A model generated the notes under the pieces. That model did not search any database. It was not told where the DNA came from and saw nothing but the letters and a program-made list of their open reading frames with translations. Positions 11,269-19,623 of a stretch of DNA of 64,000 nt are shown here, in pieces. The DNA is from Mangrovitalea sediminis (GTDB lineage Bacteria > Pseudomonadota > Gammaproteobacteria > Pseudomonadales > Oleiphilaceae): assembly GCF_002514725.1 (NCBI RefSeq), contig NZ_NTLB01000001.1:806001-870000 (forward strand), read 5' to 3'. A program made the translations under genes and the position numbers. Numbering within the stretch: position 1 is the first letter of the stretch; every line of letters begins with the position of its first letter.

Positions 11269-13205
11269 GGGTTTTCACCTATCGGAAAGCTCAGCTCGAA
11301 GCTGCAGGGCCAGCCCAGATCGTCGCGATGGCAGACGTTACCCTGGTGGGCTTCCATGATGCGCCGGACAATGGCCAGCCCCAGCCCGCTGCCCCCCTGC
11401 CGCTTACTGATAAAAGGCCGAAAAAGAGTGGAGCGGATGGCCTCGGCAATAGGAGGCCCGTTGTTATGGAAGCGCAGCTTGACCGATCCATTCCCTTCAT
11501 CCGCCTCGACACGGATGCGCGGCTCGCCCTCCGGGCCTGAGATATCGCTACCGGCAAAAGCGCGCGCGTTATCGAGCAGATTGATCAGGACCTGCTGCAG
11601 CCGGTGCGGATCGGCGCGCAGGGTCAGTGATGGCTCAATCACCAGTTCCACACGGACGGGTCGCCATTCCGGGCCCGAGAGTAACGCCTCAAGCATGGGA
11701 CGCAGGCGTACCGGCTGGTAATGCAGGTCCAGGCGCCCGGAATACACCAGCATGTCCTGGATCAGGCGGTCGGCGCGGTCGATCTGGGTCTTGATGTGCG
11801 CCCGCCCCTGGGGATCGCATTGGGCTGACGCCATGGCAATGATATTCAAGGGGTTGCGCAGCTCATGGGCCATGGCCGCCGACAGCTCGCCCAATTCAAC
11901 CAGATGCTGCTGGGCAAGCCGGTGACGCTCGGCCTGCGCCAGGCGCAGGGAGCGTTCGAGCGCCGCACAGATAGAGACCAGCAACGACGCAAACACTTCA
12001 GCGGTAAGTCGTTGTCCTGGCGAAAAATCCTGCCAACCCGACAATTCGAAGGTCCATTCGCCGCCTTCACGGACGCACAGCAGCGTCGGCTCGCGGCCAA
12101 TGTCGAGACCTTCTCGTCCTTCCGGCCCCAGCAACACCCTGACGGACAGACCCACCTGACGGGTCAGCACCGCCGTGGCGATGGCCGCCAGGTCACGCCA
12201 GTTGGTGGCCAGGCGCAACTCGCTCAGCCAATGTTCCAACTGGGTCTCGTCAAGGCGGCTGCCGGGATAGACCAGGCTCCGGGCAAAGTTTCCCAGAGGC
12301 CGGTACACCAGCATCGTTACTGCCAGCGCCAGTACCGAATACAGCCACAACTGCCACCCCGGCACTTCAGACAGGGCATCCAGACCCAGCCGACCGGCAA
12401 TCGAACTCATCAGCCCCATGACGCCCAGAAGCACCAGCATCATCACCAGCCAGAGCAACGCCCGGTTGGCCCAGACGTTGACCTCCAGCATCTGGTAGCG
12501 GACCACGCCATACACCAGCAGCACGACATAGCTGGGCAGCAGCAGCATGGGGTAGGGAAAGGCATCGATGCGCAGCGAGGGGAGAATGAAACTGGTTGCC
12601 AGCAGCAGGCCAAGCGCGCCGGTCAGGAACATGGCGACAATCGAACGGCGCCGGTTGCCGCGATAATGCAGGAAGCCCCAGATCAGCACGCCATGGGCCA
12701 GGATACCGACCAGCACCGTGTACGCCATGTTGAACCAGCCCGCCGGCCGCAGGACAAAAAAGGCGGGGAAATCCAGCCACGGCGCCGCCGTTGCGCCACC
12801 AGCCATGAGGCTGACGACCATCACTGCCAGCGACAGCGCGTACAGCACGGGAATGAAGCGCCTCAGTCTGCCCGGCCCGGACTCGGACCCTAGCTCCGGG
12901 TCGACGAAAGCGACAGCGAAATGCAGAAAGAAGGTCGGCATCAGGGGGTTGGCCAACACCAGCGTCACGCCGAGGCCAACAACGCCTTGCTGGATCAGCC
13001 AATGCCCACTGCACCAAGCTGCCATCATGGCGCCAAAGCCTGCCAGCGCCCGCAAATCGACCTGGCCGCGCGCGCGCCACCATAGCCAACCGGATACTGC
13101 CAGGGCACTGACGGCGGTGATCAACATCGCCGCAGAAAACGCGGTTACGGCAGTCGGTAGGACGGACTCAGGCAATACAGACGAAGACAACGTGGATGAC
13201 AACAT
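11265..13205 (-). CDS. Membrane histidine kinase with 7TM-type sensor region
   Basis: About 646 residues. The first 310 residues carry roughly eight to nine hydrophobic helices resembling the 7TM sensor regions of kinases such as PrsK. A GAF-like stretch follows (LATNWRDLAAIATAVLTRQVGLSVRVLL). The kinase core has the H-box HELRNPLNIIAMAS, the N-box LINLLDNARAF and the G-box GGSGLGLAIVRRIM. The ATG at 13205 with AAAGGTG upstream is preferred to a TTG at 13229. Its stop overlaps the response regulator start by four bases, so the two are translated together. An FNR/Anr box lies 68 bp upstream, shared with the divergent cytochrome bd operon. Confidence 0.9.
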   Translation of the reverse strand: MLSSTLSSSVLPESVLPTAVTAFSAAMLITAVSALAVSGWLWWRARGQVDLRALAGFGAMMAAWCSGHWLIQQGVVGLGVTLVLANPLMPTFFLHFAVAFVDPELGSESGPGRLRRFIPVLYALSLAVMVVSLMAGGATAAPWLDFPAFFVLRPAGWFNMAYTVLVGILAHGVLIWGFLHYRGNRRRSIVAMFLTGALGLLLATSFILPSLRIDAFPYPMLLLPSYVVLLVYGVVRYQMLEVNVWANRALLWLVMMLVLLGVMGLMSSIAGRLGLDALSEVPGWQLWLYSVLALAVTMLVYRPLGNFARSLVYPGSRLDETQLEHWLSELRLATNWRDLAAIATAVLTRQVGLSVRVLLGPEGREGLDIGREPTLLCVREGGEWTFELSGWQDFSPGQRLTAEVFASLLVSICAALERSLRLAQAERHRLAQQHLVELGELSAAMAHELRNPLNIIAMASAQCDPQGRAHIKTQIDRADRLIQDMLVYSGRLDLHYQPVRLRPMLEALLSGPEWRPVRVELVIEPSLTLRADPHRLQQVLINLLDNARAFAGSDISGPEGEPRIRVEADEGNGSVKLRFHNNGPPIAEAIRSTLFRPFISKRQGGSGLGLAIVRRIMEAHQGNVCHRDDLGWPCSFELSFPIGENP

Positions 13206-13272
13206 CGTTGACACCTTTAACGAACGCAACTGTTAACGGCGTTTACACCGCCTGCCCACTATCAAACTTTTT

Positions 13273-13286
13273 TTGATTTAAATCAA
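13273..13286. promoter_or_regulatory. FNR/Anr-type operator
   Basis: TTGATTTAAATCAA is a perfect palindrome and an exact match to the FNR/Anr consensus TTGAT-N4-ATCAA. It lies between the divergent kinase gene (start 13205) and the cytochrome bd operon (first start 13407). Oxygen-dependent control of one or both is expected; low-oxygen control of cio/cyd genes by Anr is known in Pseudomonas. Confidence 0.75.
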
Positions 13287-13406
13287 TATTTTATTTTAAG
13301 CCATTGTTTTGGCATGGGCCATGCAATCACTCCTCTCAAGCATTGGCACCGGTGGATAGCCGCAGGCTTCCGCCACCCCTTTAAGAACGACGAGGAGCAA
13401 AGCCCC

Positions 13407-13517
13407 ATGACAACTTCCATTTTCCTGGGCGACGGCCTTTCCCTGTTGACGGTTTTGGTCCTGGCGATGTTGCCTGCCGGTATCGCCTGGCTGAGACGGA
13501 GACGCGACAATGCCTGA
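13407..13517 (+). CDS. 36-residue single-helix membrane protein at head of cytochrome bd operon
   Basis: A tiny protein with one hydrophobic helix (LLTVLVLAMLPAGIAWL) followed by four consecutive arginines, so its C-terminus should be cytoplasmic. A GAGGAG ribosome site ten bases before the ATG at 13407 supports this start over an upstream in-frame ATG at 13314 without one. It overlaps the cydA start by eight bases, so translation is probably coupled. Small subunits such as CydX or CydS stabilise other bd oxidases but are usually encoded after cydB; this gene comes first and shows no sequence I recognise. Confidence 0.65.
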   Translation: MTTSIFLGDGLSLLTVLVLAMLPAGIAWLRRRRDNA

Positions 13518-14910
13518 TGCCGCAACACTCTCCCGGCTCCAGTTCGCGTTCACGATCAGCTTTCACATCCTGTTTCCCGCGATGACCATCGGCCTGGCCC
13601 TGTTCATCGCCACCTGTGAAGGCCTCTGGCTGAAGACCCGCAATCTGCGTTATCTCCAGCTGGCAAAATTCTGGATCAAACCTTTTGCCATCACCTTCGG
13701 CATGGGCGTGGTCAGCGGCATCGTGCTGTCCTACGAGTTCGGCACCAACTTCGCGCCCTTTTCGGAGAAGGTCGGAGCCATCCTCGGCCCACTGCTGACC
13801 TATGAAGTGATGACCGCCTTCTTCCTGGAAGCAGGCTTTCTCGGCGTCATGCTGTTCGGCTGGAACCGCGTCAGCCCAAAGATGCATTTCATGGCGACGG
13901 TGGTGGTGGCCATCGGCACCCTGCTGTCGGCGTTCTGGATACTCTCCGCCAACTCCTGGATGCAGACGCCTGCGGGCTATGCCATCCAGGACGGTCGCTT
14001 TGTGCCCACGGACTGGTGGCAGATCATCTTCAACCCCTCCTTCCCCTACCGCTTCGTACACATGGTCCTGGCAGCGTTGATTACCTCAAGCTTCCTGATT
14101 GCCGGCGTTTCCGCCTGGTACCTGCTGAAAAAACGGGACATCGCGTTCGCCCGCAAAGGCCTGTCGATGGCGCTATGGGTCATGCTGATCCTGACACCGC
14201 TGCAGGTGGTGGTCGGCGATTTCCACGGCCTGGAAGTGAAAGAACACCAGCCGATCAAGCTGGCCGCCATGGAAGGGATCTGGGACAAGGTCGAGCAACC
14301 GGCAGCACTGCGTCTCTTCGCCTGGCCGGACATGCAGCAGGAGAAGGATCGCTGGTCGCTGGCCATTCCCCACCTGGGCAGCCTGATCCTGACCCACAGT
14401 TGGGATGGCGCCGTGCAGGGGCTGAAATCAGTGAAGCCGGAAGACCGTCCGTACGTGCCGCTGGTGTTCTACAGCTTCCGGATCATGGTCGCGATCGGCT
14501 TCCTGATGGTCGCCACCGCCTTTTGGGGGCTGTGGCTGCGGCGCAAAGGTCGATTCGCCGAAAATCCGCGTTTCCTCAAGCTACTCTGCCTGATGACCCC
14601 CAGCGGACTGGTCGCCACGCTGGCGGGCTGGTACGTGGTGGAAACCGGCCGCCAGCCCTGGCTGGTGGAAGGCCTGCTGCGGACGAAAGATGTCATTTCA
14701 CCCTTACCGGCGCAGCGGGTCGCCTTCTCGCTGATCCTGTTCGTCATCGTCTACAGCCTGCTCGGCTATGTGTTCGTCCACTTCTACCGCAAGCTGATCC
14801 GCAAGGGGCCACCGTCGCTGGAGACCCTGCAGGCACAAGTCGCCAGCAACCCTCAGAACACCTCTCCAGCAGCGTCCTGGCAGAGCGGACTCAACGGGAA
14901 GGAAGCCTGA
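13510..14910 (+). CDS. cydA: Cytochrome bd-type quinol oxidase subunit I (CIO type)
   Basis: 466 residues, a multi-helix inner-membrane protein that binds haems b558, b595 and d and oxidises quinol while reducing O2 to water. H19 (SFHILFP) is the conserved high-spin haem ligand; the b558 His is in YRFVHMVLAA; the Met ligand region is VETGRQPW. The GRQPW segment and the short quinol loop after VVVGDFHGLEVKEHQP place it in the cyanide-insensitive oxidase (CioA) subgroup rather than the long-loop E. coli CydA group. It is followed after one base by cydB and preceded by an overlapping small membrane-protein gene. Confidence 0.96.
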   Translation: MPDAATLSRLQFAFTISFHILFPAMTIGLALFIATCEGLWLKTRNLRYLQLAKFWIKPFAITFGMGVVSGIVLSYEFGTNFAPFSEKVGAILGPLLTYEVMTAFFLEAGFLGVMLFGWNRVSPKMHFMATVVVAIGTLLSAFWILSANSWMQTPAGYAIQDGRFVPTDWWQIIFNPSFPYRFVHMVLAALITSSFLIAGVSAWYLLKKRDIAFARKGLSMALWVMLILTPLQVVVGDFHGLEVKEHQPIKLAAMEGIWDKVEQPAALRLFAWPDMQQEKDRWSLAIPHLGSLILTHSWDGAVQGLKSVKPEDRPYVPLVFYSFRIMVAIGFLMVATAFWGLWLRRKGRFAENPRFLKLLCLMTPSGLVATLAGWYVVETGRQPWLVEGLLRTKDVISPLPAQRVAFSLILFVIVYSLLGYVFVHFYRKLIRKGPPSLETLQAQVASNPQNTSPAASWQSGLNGKEA

Positions 14911-14911
14911 T

Positions 14912-15910
14912 ATGAGCACATTGCCTTTTATCTTCTACCTGATCCTCGGCTTCGCCATCTGCATGTATGTGATCCTGGATGGCTTCGACCTCGGCCTGGG
15001 CATTCTCTACCCCTGGTTCCGCAGCCAGCAGGAACGCGACCACATGATGCGGGCCGTCGCGCCGGTCTGGGACGGTAACGAAACCTGGCTGGTTTTCGGC
15101 GGAGTGATCCTCTTCGCCGCCTTCCCGGCCGCCTATGCCCAGTTGCTGTCGACACTCTACGTGCCCATCGTCATCATGTTGCTGGCGCTGGTCTTCCGTG
15201 GCGTCGCCTTCGAGTACCGCTTCAAGTCCCATCGCTCCCTCGCCTGGTGGGACCTGGCCTTCTCTGCTGGGTCAACGGTCGCGACGATCTGCCAGGGCCT
15301 GATGCTGGGTACGGTGATCCAGGGACTCAATCATGTCACCCCTGATAGCGCCAGTATCGTCTGGCTCAGCCCGTTCGCCATCTTCACCGCTTTCGCGCTG
15401 ATGGCGGGCTATGCCCTGCTGGCCTGTACCTTCCTGGTGATCAAGACACGGGAAGCCATGACCGCCCGCGCCGCACAACTGGGACGAAGATTGGTCTGGC
15501 TGGTACTGGGCGCCATGGCCATCGTCAGCCTCTGGTCGGTGATCGATCAGCCCCTGGTGCGCGAGCGCTGGTTCGGCGGCTACAACTTCGTCTGGCTCTG
15601 GCCACTGCCGCTGCTGGCGTTGTTCCTGGGCATCAAGCTCTATCGCGATCTCGGCGACATCCAGCACGAACACCGCCCCTTCACCCAAACTGTCCTGATC
15701 TTTATCACCGGCTTTGCCGGTCTTGTTGTGGGCCTGTTCCCCTATGTGGTTCCGCACCAGCTCACACTTTGGGACGCCCACTCGCCGGACAGCAGCCTGA
15801 TCTTCGTCCTGGTCGGCGTCGTCATTCTCGTGCCGGTCATCCTCAGCTACACCGTCTGGGGTTATCGGGTCTTCAGGGGCAAAGTGGAAGATATGGAGGA
15901 GGGTTACTGA
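14912..15910 (+). CDS. cydB: Cytochrome bd-type quinol oxidase subunit II
   Basis: 332 residues with eight to nine hydrophobic helices. The opening YLILGFAICMYVILDGFDLGLGIL and the NETWLVFGG segment are strong CydB/CioB signatures. It pairs with CydA as the structural subunit of the oxidase. One base separates it from the cydA stop, and its own TGA overlaps the ATG of the next small gene, so the operon is tightly coupled. No unusual feature is seen. Confidence 0.96.
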   Translation: MSTLPFIFYLILGFAICMYVILDGFDLGLGILYPWFRSQQERDHMMRAVAPVWDGNETWLVFGGVILFAAFPAAYAQLLSTLYVPIVIMLLALVFRGVAFEYRFKSHRSLAWWDLAFSAGSTVATICQGLMLGTVIQGLNHVTPDSASIVWLSPFAIFTAFALMAGYALLACTFLVIKTREAMTARAAQLGRRLVWLVLGAMAIVSLWSVIDQPLVRERWFGGYNFVWLWPLPLLALFLGIKLYRDLGDIQHEHRPFTQTVLIFITGFAGLVVGLFPYVVPHQLTLWDAHSPDSSLIFVLVGVVILVPVILSYTVWGYRVFRGKVEDMEEGY

Positions 15911-16050
15911 TGAACCTATCCAGGCCGAACGGGCAAACCGACAACATGCGGCACCCCTGGCGCTGGTTCGCCGGACTCTATGTGGCGGGCGTTCTGGGCC
16001 TCGCCCTGATTGCCGGCGCGCTGCATGCACTGACCGCGCTGATTTCCTGA
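15910..16050 (+). CDS. DUF2474-like small membrane protein, cytochrome bd accessory
   Basis: 46 residues with one hydrophobic helix (WFAGLYVAGVLGLALIAGALHAL). Small proteins of the DUF2474 type are commonly encoded directly after cioB/cydB and are thought to aid oxidase stability; the position here fits, as the ATG shares its A with the cydB stop codon. An in-frame ATG at codon 13 could be an alternative start. Assignment rests on size, helix pattern and position. Confidence 0.7.
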   Translation: MNLSRPNGQTDNMRHPWRWFAGLYVAGVLGLALIAGALHALTALIS

Positions 16051-16057
16051 GTTTCGC

Positions 16058-16369
16058 TCAGTCCTCCCGGGAGGGCCCTCCAGCGCTCCCGGGAAGCAGG
16101 TCGGACAGGCATCGCTCGCCCCGGATCAGGCGTTCCTTCTCGGCCCGGGACAGCGCCTTGACCCGCAGTTCCAGACGTAACGCCCGACTCCGGTCACCTA
16201 CCGCCTCCCGAAAGACCAGCGTCAAAGGCCCCTGACCACGCAAGGCCTTGGCACCTTTTGGCGCGCCCGCGCAGTGTTCCTCGAAACGCCTGTCGACGTC
16301 GAGACTGATACCGGTATAGAGCCGGCCGTTGGCCAACCTGACGAGATAAAGCGACCAGTCCGCGGTCAT
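16058..16369 (-). CDS. GIY-YIG nuclease-fold protein, YhbQ/UPF0213 type
   Basis: 103 residues. The opening [18 protein letters not shown] contains the YLV...YTGIS form of the GIY-YIG motif, followed by [12 protein letters not shown] with the conserved Arg, and the catalytic Glu lies in [19 protein letters not shown]. These small stand-alone proteins are predicted DNA nucleases of uncertain role. It is convergent with the cytochrome bd operon (7 bp from the last stop) and divergent from the acyl-ACP-reductase-like gene. Confidence 0.9.
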   Translation of the reverse strand: MTADWSLYLVRLANGRLYTGISLDVDRRFEEHCAGAPKGAKALRGQGPLTLVFREAVGDRSRALRLELRVKALSRAEKERLIRGERCLSDLLPGSAGGPSRED

Positions 16370-16565
16370 CGCACCTTTTCACCAACTGCCCACGCCGTAG
16401 ATTTCGACGCGAAACTTGATCTGGATAAATGCTGCCTGGCACCCAACCGTGTCTAAATAGTCCGATACCGACACCCCAGGCGTCATGGGGTCCGCAATGT
16501 ACCCTCTGCGGCTGCCGCCTGTCATCCGTGTCGCCATCCAATAATACCCAGGAATGGGAAGCGCT

Positions 16566-18629
16566 ATGAAGACGGTGATCAGTATCAGCCTGGGCGACGC
16601 TGACCAGGATTACGATTTCAATACCCGCTTTCTGGATGAGGATTTCCGGATCGTACGCATGGGCTGCAATGGCGACCTGAAGCGCGCCGAAGCGTTGATC
16701 CAGGAGTGGGAACCCATGGCCGACGCCATCGGCCTCGCCCAGATGCCTGAGCACTACCAGATCGGCCAGCGGTCGGTGGTTCAGCCGGACACCTGGCGCC
16801 TGGAAAAGTCGGTCACGCGAATTCCCGTCACCACCGGGAAGACCCTGCGCGGCATTCTCCAGGAGTGGGCGGTGCGTCATGCGCAAAACCAGATGAAAGG
16901 CTGCTTCGACAATGCCCGCATCCTGTTTTTTAGCGGCCAGACCCACTACCGGCTGGCCCGGGTGATGGCAGAATTCAGCGATAACCTGCTTTTTGCCGAT
17001 GCGCTACGCCAGACCGGTCTGCCGAATATGCTGACCTCAATCAACGCGCTGGAGTGGTATACGGCTGCCGGCACGCCCCTGTCCGCCGGTGGCGGTCTCT
17101 CGCTACTGGGCTCGACGCTGGCGCTGAGCCGGAAGCTGCCGCTGAACGAAACCTGGCGCCATCACTGGCTGCAACAGGCGGTACGCGACGCCAATGTGGT
17201 CGTCGCCAGCTATGAGGAACTGGCACCGTTCAGCCTCGAAGAATTGGCAGGCAAGATACTGATCACGTCCACGATTTCGCCGGAGCGCCTGGAGCAATTG
17301 CGCGACAAGGGCGTCAACATGGTGATCGATACCACCCCGCAACTGTTCGAGCGGGCCGTCGGTGTCAACGTCATTGAGGCGATGATCATGGCGGCCGTGG
17401 GCAAGGCCCACGACAAGCTGACGGACGATGACTACCTGGATATCATCACCGCACAGGATGCCGAACCCCGCATTCTCTTCCCCAGCGGCTACCACCGGGT
17501 GAACCGTTTCGCGTTCGTCATACATCCCCTGTCCCAGCACTACATCACCAAGGCGCCGCCCCTGGACCTGCTGGCCCGTTACGCGCCCCCGAAAGTCATG
17601 GACGTGGTGGAGAAGGTTGTCGCCTACACGCCACCGTTCCTTTACTCCCGGGTATCCGGTATCCGTTCGCCCACAGGCGCCGAGGTCGAAGGCTGGCTGA
17701 TCACCGTGGGCGGCACACCGCGGGAAATCCTCGCCCACGGTCCCGAGTTCACCTACAAGCGACTGGTCGCTGCGGCAGAAATGGCAAAACGGCTGGGCGC
17801 CCAAATCATGGGACTGGGTGCCTTTACCAAGGTTGTTGGCGATGCCGGTATCACGGTGGCCCGCCGCTCCCCCATACCGATCACGACAGGGAACAGCTAC
17901 AGTGCCTCCGCAGCCCTGTGGGCCGCCCATGAGGCACTGAAGCGGCTCGGATTGGTCGACGTGGGCCCCAGCGGGAAAATGGCGGGTCAGGCCATGGTGG
18001 TCGGCGCCACCGGTTCCATCGGTTCCGTCTGCGCCCGGCTCCTGGCCAAAGCCGTCGATGAAATCGTTCTGGTCTCGCCGGAAGCTGCAAAATTACTGGC
18101 GCTCAAGGAAAGCATCCTGCTGGAGACGCCGACCGCCCAGGTGCGTATCGCTGCGCATCCGGACCGGGATCTGCCGCAGATGGATCTGGTGGTTACGGCC
18201 ACCTCCGGCGCAGGCAAACGCATCCTGGATATCATGCAGGTCAAACCCGGCTGCGTGATTACCGACATTGCCCGCCCCTTGGATATCTCCGCCGAGGACG
18301 TGGCGAAAAGACCGGACGTTCTGGTGATCGAATCGGGCGAGATCCAGCTGCCCGGCGAGGTGAAGATGCGCGACATCGGCCTGCCACCGGGCATTGCCTA
18401 TGCGTGCCTGGCGGAGACTATTGTCCTGGCCATGGAAGGGCGTTTCGAGAACTTCACCCTGGGGCGCAACATCGAATGGGAAAAGGTCCGGGAGATCTAC
18501 AAGCTCGGCCTCAAGCACGGCATGAAGCTGGCATCGATCTCCGGCGTCAACGGTGTCTACAGCGACGCCGACTTCGAGCGCGTCCGCAAGCTGGCCCTGG
18601 AGAAACGCAAAGGCAGCAGCGCCGCCTGA
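16566..18629 (+). CDS. Predicted dehydrogenase with acyl-ACP reductase-like C-terminal half
   Basis: 687 residues. The N-terminal 320 residues resemble no domain I can name. From about residue 316 to 660 the protein follows cyanobacterial long-chain acyl-ACP reductase (AAR): GLGAFTKVV, TTGNSYSA, the nucleotide-binding VVGATGSIGS near 478-487, DIARPLD, and ACLAETIVLAMEGRFENFTLGRN. In AAR a Cys at the position of the Cys in AYACLAE (about residue 614) carries the acyl thioester. It may therefore reduce acyl-ACP or acyl-CoA to fatty aldehyde, but the substrate is an inference. GGGAAG before the ATG at 16566 favours it over an ATG four codons earlier. It stands alone, convergent with a solute-binding protein gene. 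Confidence 0.8.
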   Translation: MKTVISISLGDADQDYDFNTRFLDEDFRIVRMGCNGDLKRAEALIQEWEPMADAIGLAQMPEHYQIGQRSVVQPDTWRLEKSVTRIPVTTGKTLRGILQEWAVRHAQNQMKGCFDNARILFFSGQTHYRLARVMAEFSDNLLFADALRQTGLPNMLTSINALEWYTAAGTPLSAGGGLSLLGSTLALSRKLPLNETWRHHWLQQAVRDANVVVASYEELAPFSLEELAGKILITSTISPERLEQLRDKGVNMVIDTTPQLFERAVGVNVIEAMIMAAVGKAHDKLTDDDYLDIITAQDAEPRILFPSGYHRVNRFAFVIHPLSQHYITKAPPLDLLARYAPPKVMDVVEKVVAYTPPFLYSRVSGIRSPTGAEVEGWLITVGGTPREILAHGPEFTYKRLVAAAEMAKRLGAQIMGLGAFTKVVGDAGITVARRSPIPITTGNSYSASAALWAAHEALKRLGLVDVGPSGKMAGQAMVVGATGSIGSVCARLLAKAVDEIVLVSPEAAKLLALKESILLETPTAQVRIAAHPDRDLPQMDLVVTATSGAGKRILDIMQVKPGCVITDIARPLDISAEDVAKRPDVLVIESGEIQLPGEVKMRDIGLPPGIAYACLAETIVLAMEGRFENFTLGRNIEWEKVREIYKLGLKHGMKLASISGVNGVYSDADFERVRKLALEKRKGSSAA

Positions 18630-18639
18630 GGCTTACGGG

Positions 18640-19446
18640 TTACTTCCAGTCGGTGAGGCCGTAACGCTTGAGAATGCGCGCCAGCTCACCGGAACGCCGC
18701 AGGCGCTGTACGCCCTGACTGAGCATTTTTGCGTAGTCGGCCGCTTTCGGGTCGACAGGAGAAAAGGCGATGAAGAGGTTGTCCATCGCCTGTGGTGCCG
18801 TCACGGCACCCGCCTTGCGGTAATCCTCAAACCCTAGCTGTCCTGCCGTATAACGGAAGACGTCATCGTCTTCCAATATCACATCGACCCGCCCCATTCG
18901 CATCAGCGTTTGCAGGCGGGCGACGGCGTGCGTGCCGGTAATCGCAAGCACGCGTTCCGAGCCCTTCCAGCGCGTGATATAGGGCTGGACGTGCGGACCG
19001 TAATCGTAGCCGTCTACCACCCCCAGACGGATATCGTCCAACGATGGCGCCTTGGCAAACTGCCAATGACTGGACGCCAGGGTGTAAAAACTGTTGTGCA
19101 TGCGCCCCACGGATTCCCGGGGAAAGACGGGAGCCACCTTAAGATCGGCGATGTTGGCCGGTGTCGCCGCAATCAGTCCCTGAAGGGTGCCCTTCTCCAG
19201 CATGCGTTTGGCACGCTGCCAGGGAATATTCCGGTAAACGACCTTAATCCCCAACGGTTCAAAGACAGCCCTCGCCACCTCGACCACATAACCCGGATGC
19301 GACGAACCGGGCGTACAGTTATAGGGGCACCAGAGATCGGCACCGATGACGAGCGTCTTCGACTGTGCAACCGCAGGCAGCGTGCCCAAAAGCACCAGCA
19401 GCAGCATTCTGCAAAAGCGGTTGAAGCCCGACAAACCGGAAAGCAT
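18640..19446 (-). CDS. Periplasmic solute-binding protein, SBP_bac_3-like, no transporter partner
   Basis: 268 residues with a Sec signal peptide (hydrophobic LLLVLLGTLPAVAQS, likely cleavage after AQS). The mature protein has the amino-acid-binding-protein pattern: LVIGADLWCPYNC, GYVVEVARAVFEPLGIKVVYRNIPW, LGVVDGYDYG, and a C-terminal RLRRSGELARILKRYGL. Two Cys in WCPYNC may form a disulfide. No ABC permease or ATPase is adjacent, so it may serve a transporter elsewhere or act as a sensor component. It lies 177 bp downstream of the phosphorylase gene on the same strand; no strong terminator separates them. Confidence 0.85.
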   Translation of the reverse strand: MLSGLSGFNRFCRMLLLVLLGTLPAVAQSKTLVIGADLWCPYNCTPGSSHPGYVVEVARAVFEPLGIKVVYRNIPWQRAKRMLEKGTLQGLIAATPANIADLKVAPVFPRESVGRMHNSFYTLASSHWQFAKAPSLDDIRLGVVDGYDYGPHVQPYITRWKGSERVLAITGTHAVARLQTLMRMGRVDVILEDDDVFRYTAGQLGFEDYRKAGAVTAPQAMDNLFIAFSPVDPKAADYAKMLSQGVQRLRRSGELARILKRYGLTDWK

Positions 19447-19562
19447 CTATTTCCATCCCACGAGGTGTCGACGCACCGGGGTTATCAGGACCCGCAGCGT
19501 CGTCGATGGCAAAATGCCAGCGCGCCAAGCAGTTTCAGCCAATTTGCCTCGTGAACCAACCG

Positions 19563-19578
19563 GCAAACGTCAACGTTT
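19563..19578. repeat. Short inverted repeat between the phosphorylase and solute-binding protein genes
   Basis: CAAACG-TCAA-CGTTTG forms a six-base stem and four-base loop, about 45 bp past the phosphorylase stop. There is no T-run on either strand, so it is at most a weak terminator or an operator. Confidence 0.3.
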
Positions 19579-19623
19579 GTCAGATGCCGGTAGGGGATTT
19601 CCGAAACCCTCGATAGTGATTAT

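Noticed and set aside
15272-16030. A 252-codon open frame on the minus strand
   Set aside because: Antisense to cydB, which has clear family signatures; charged, repetitive translation typical of a shadow frame.
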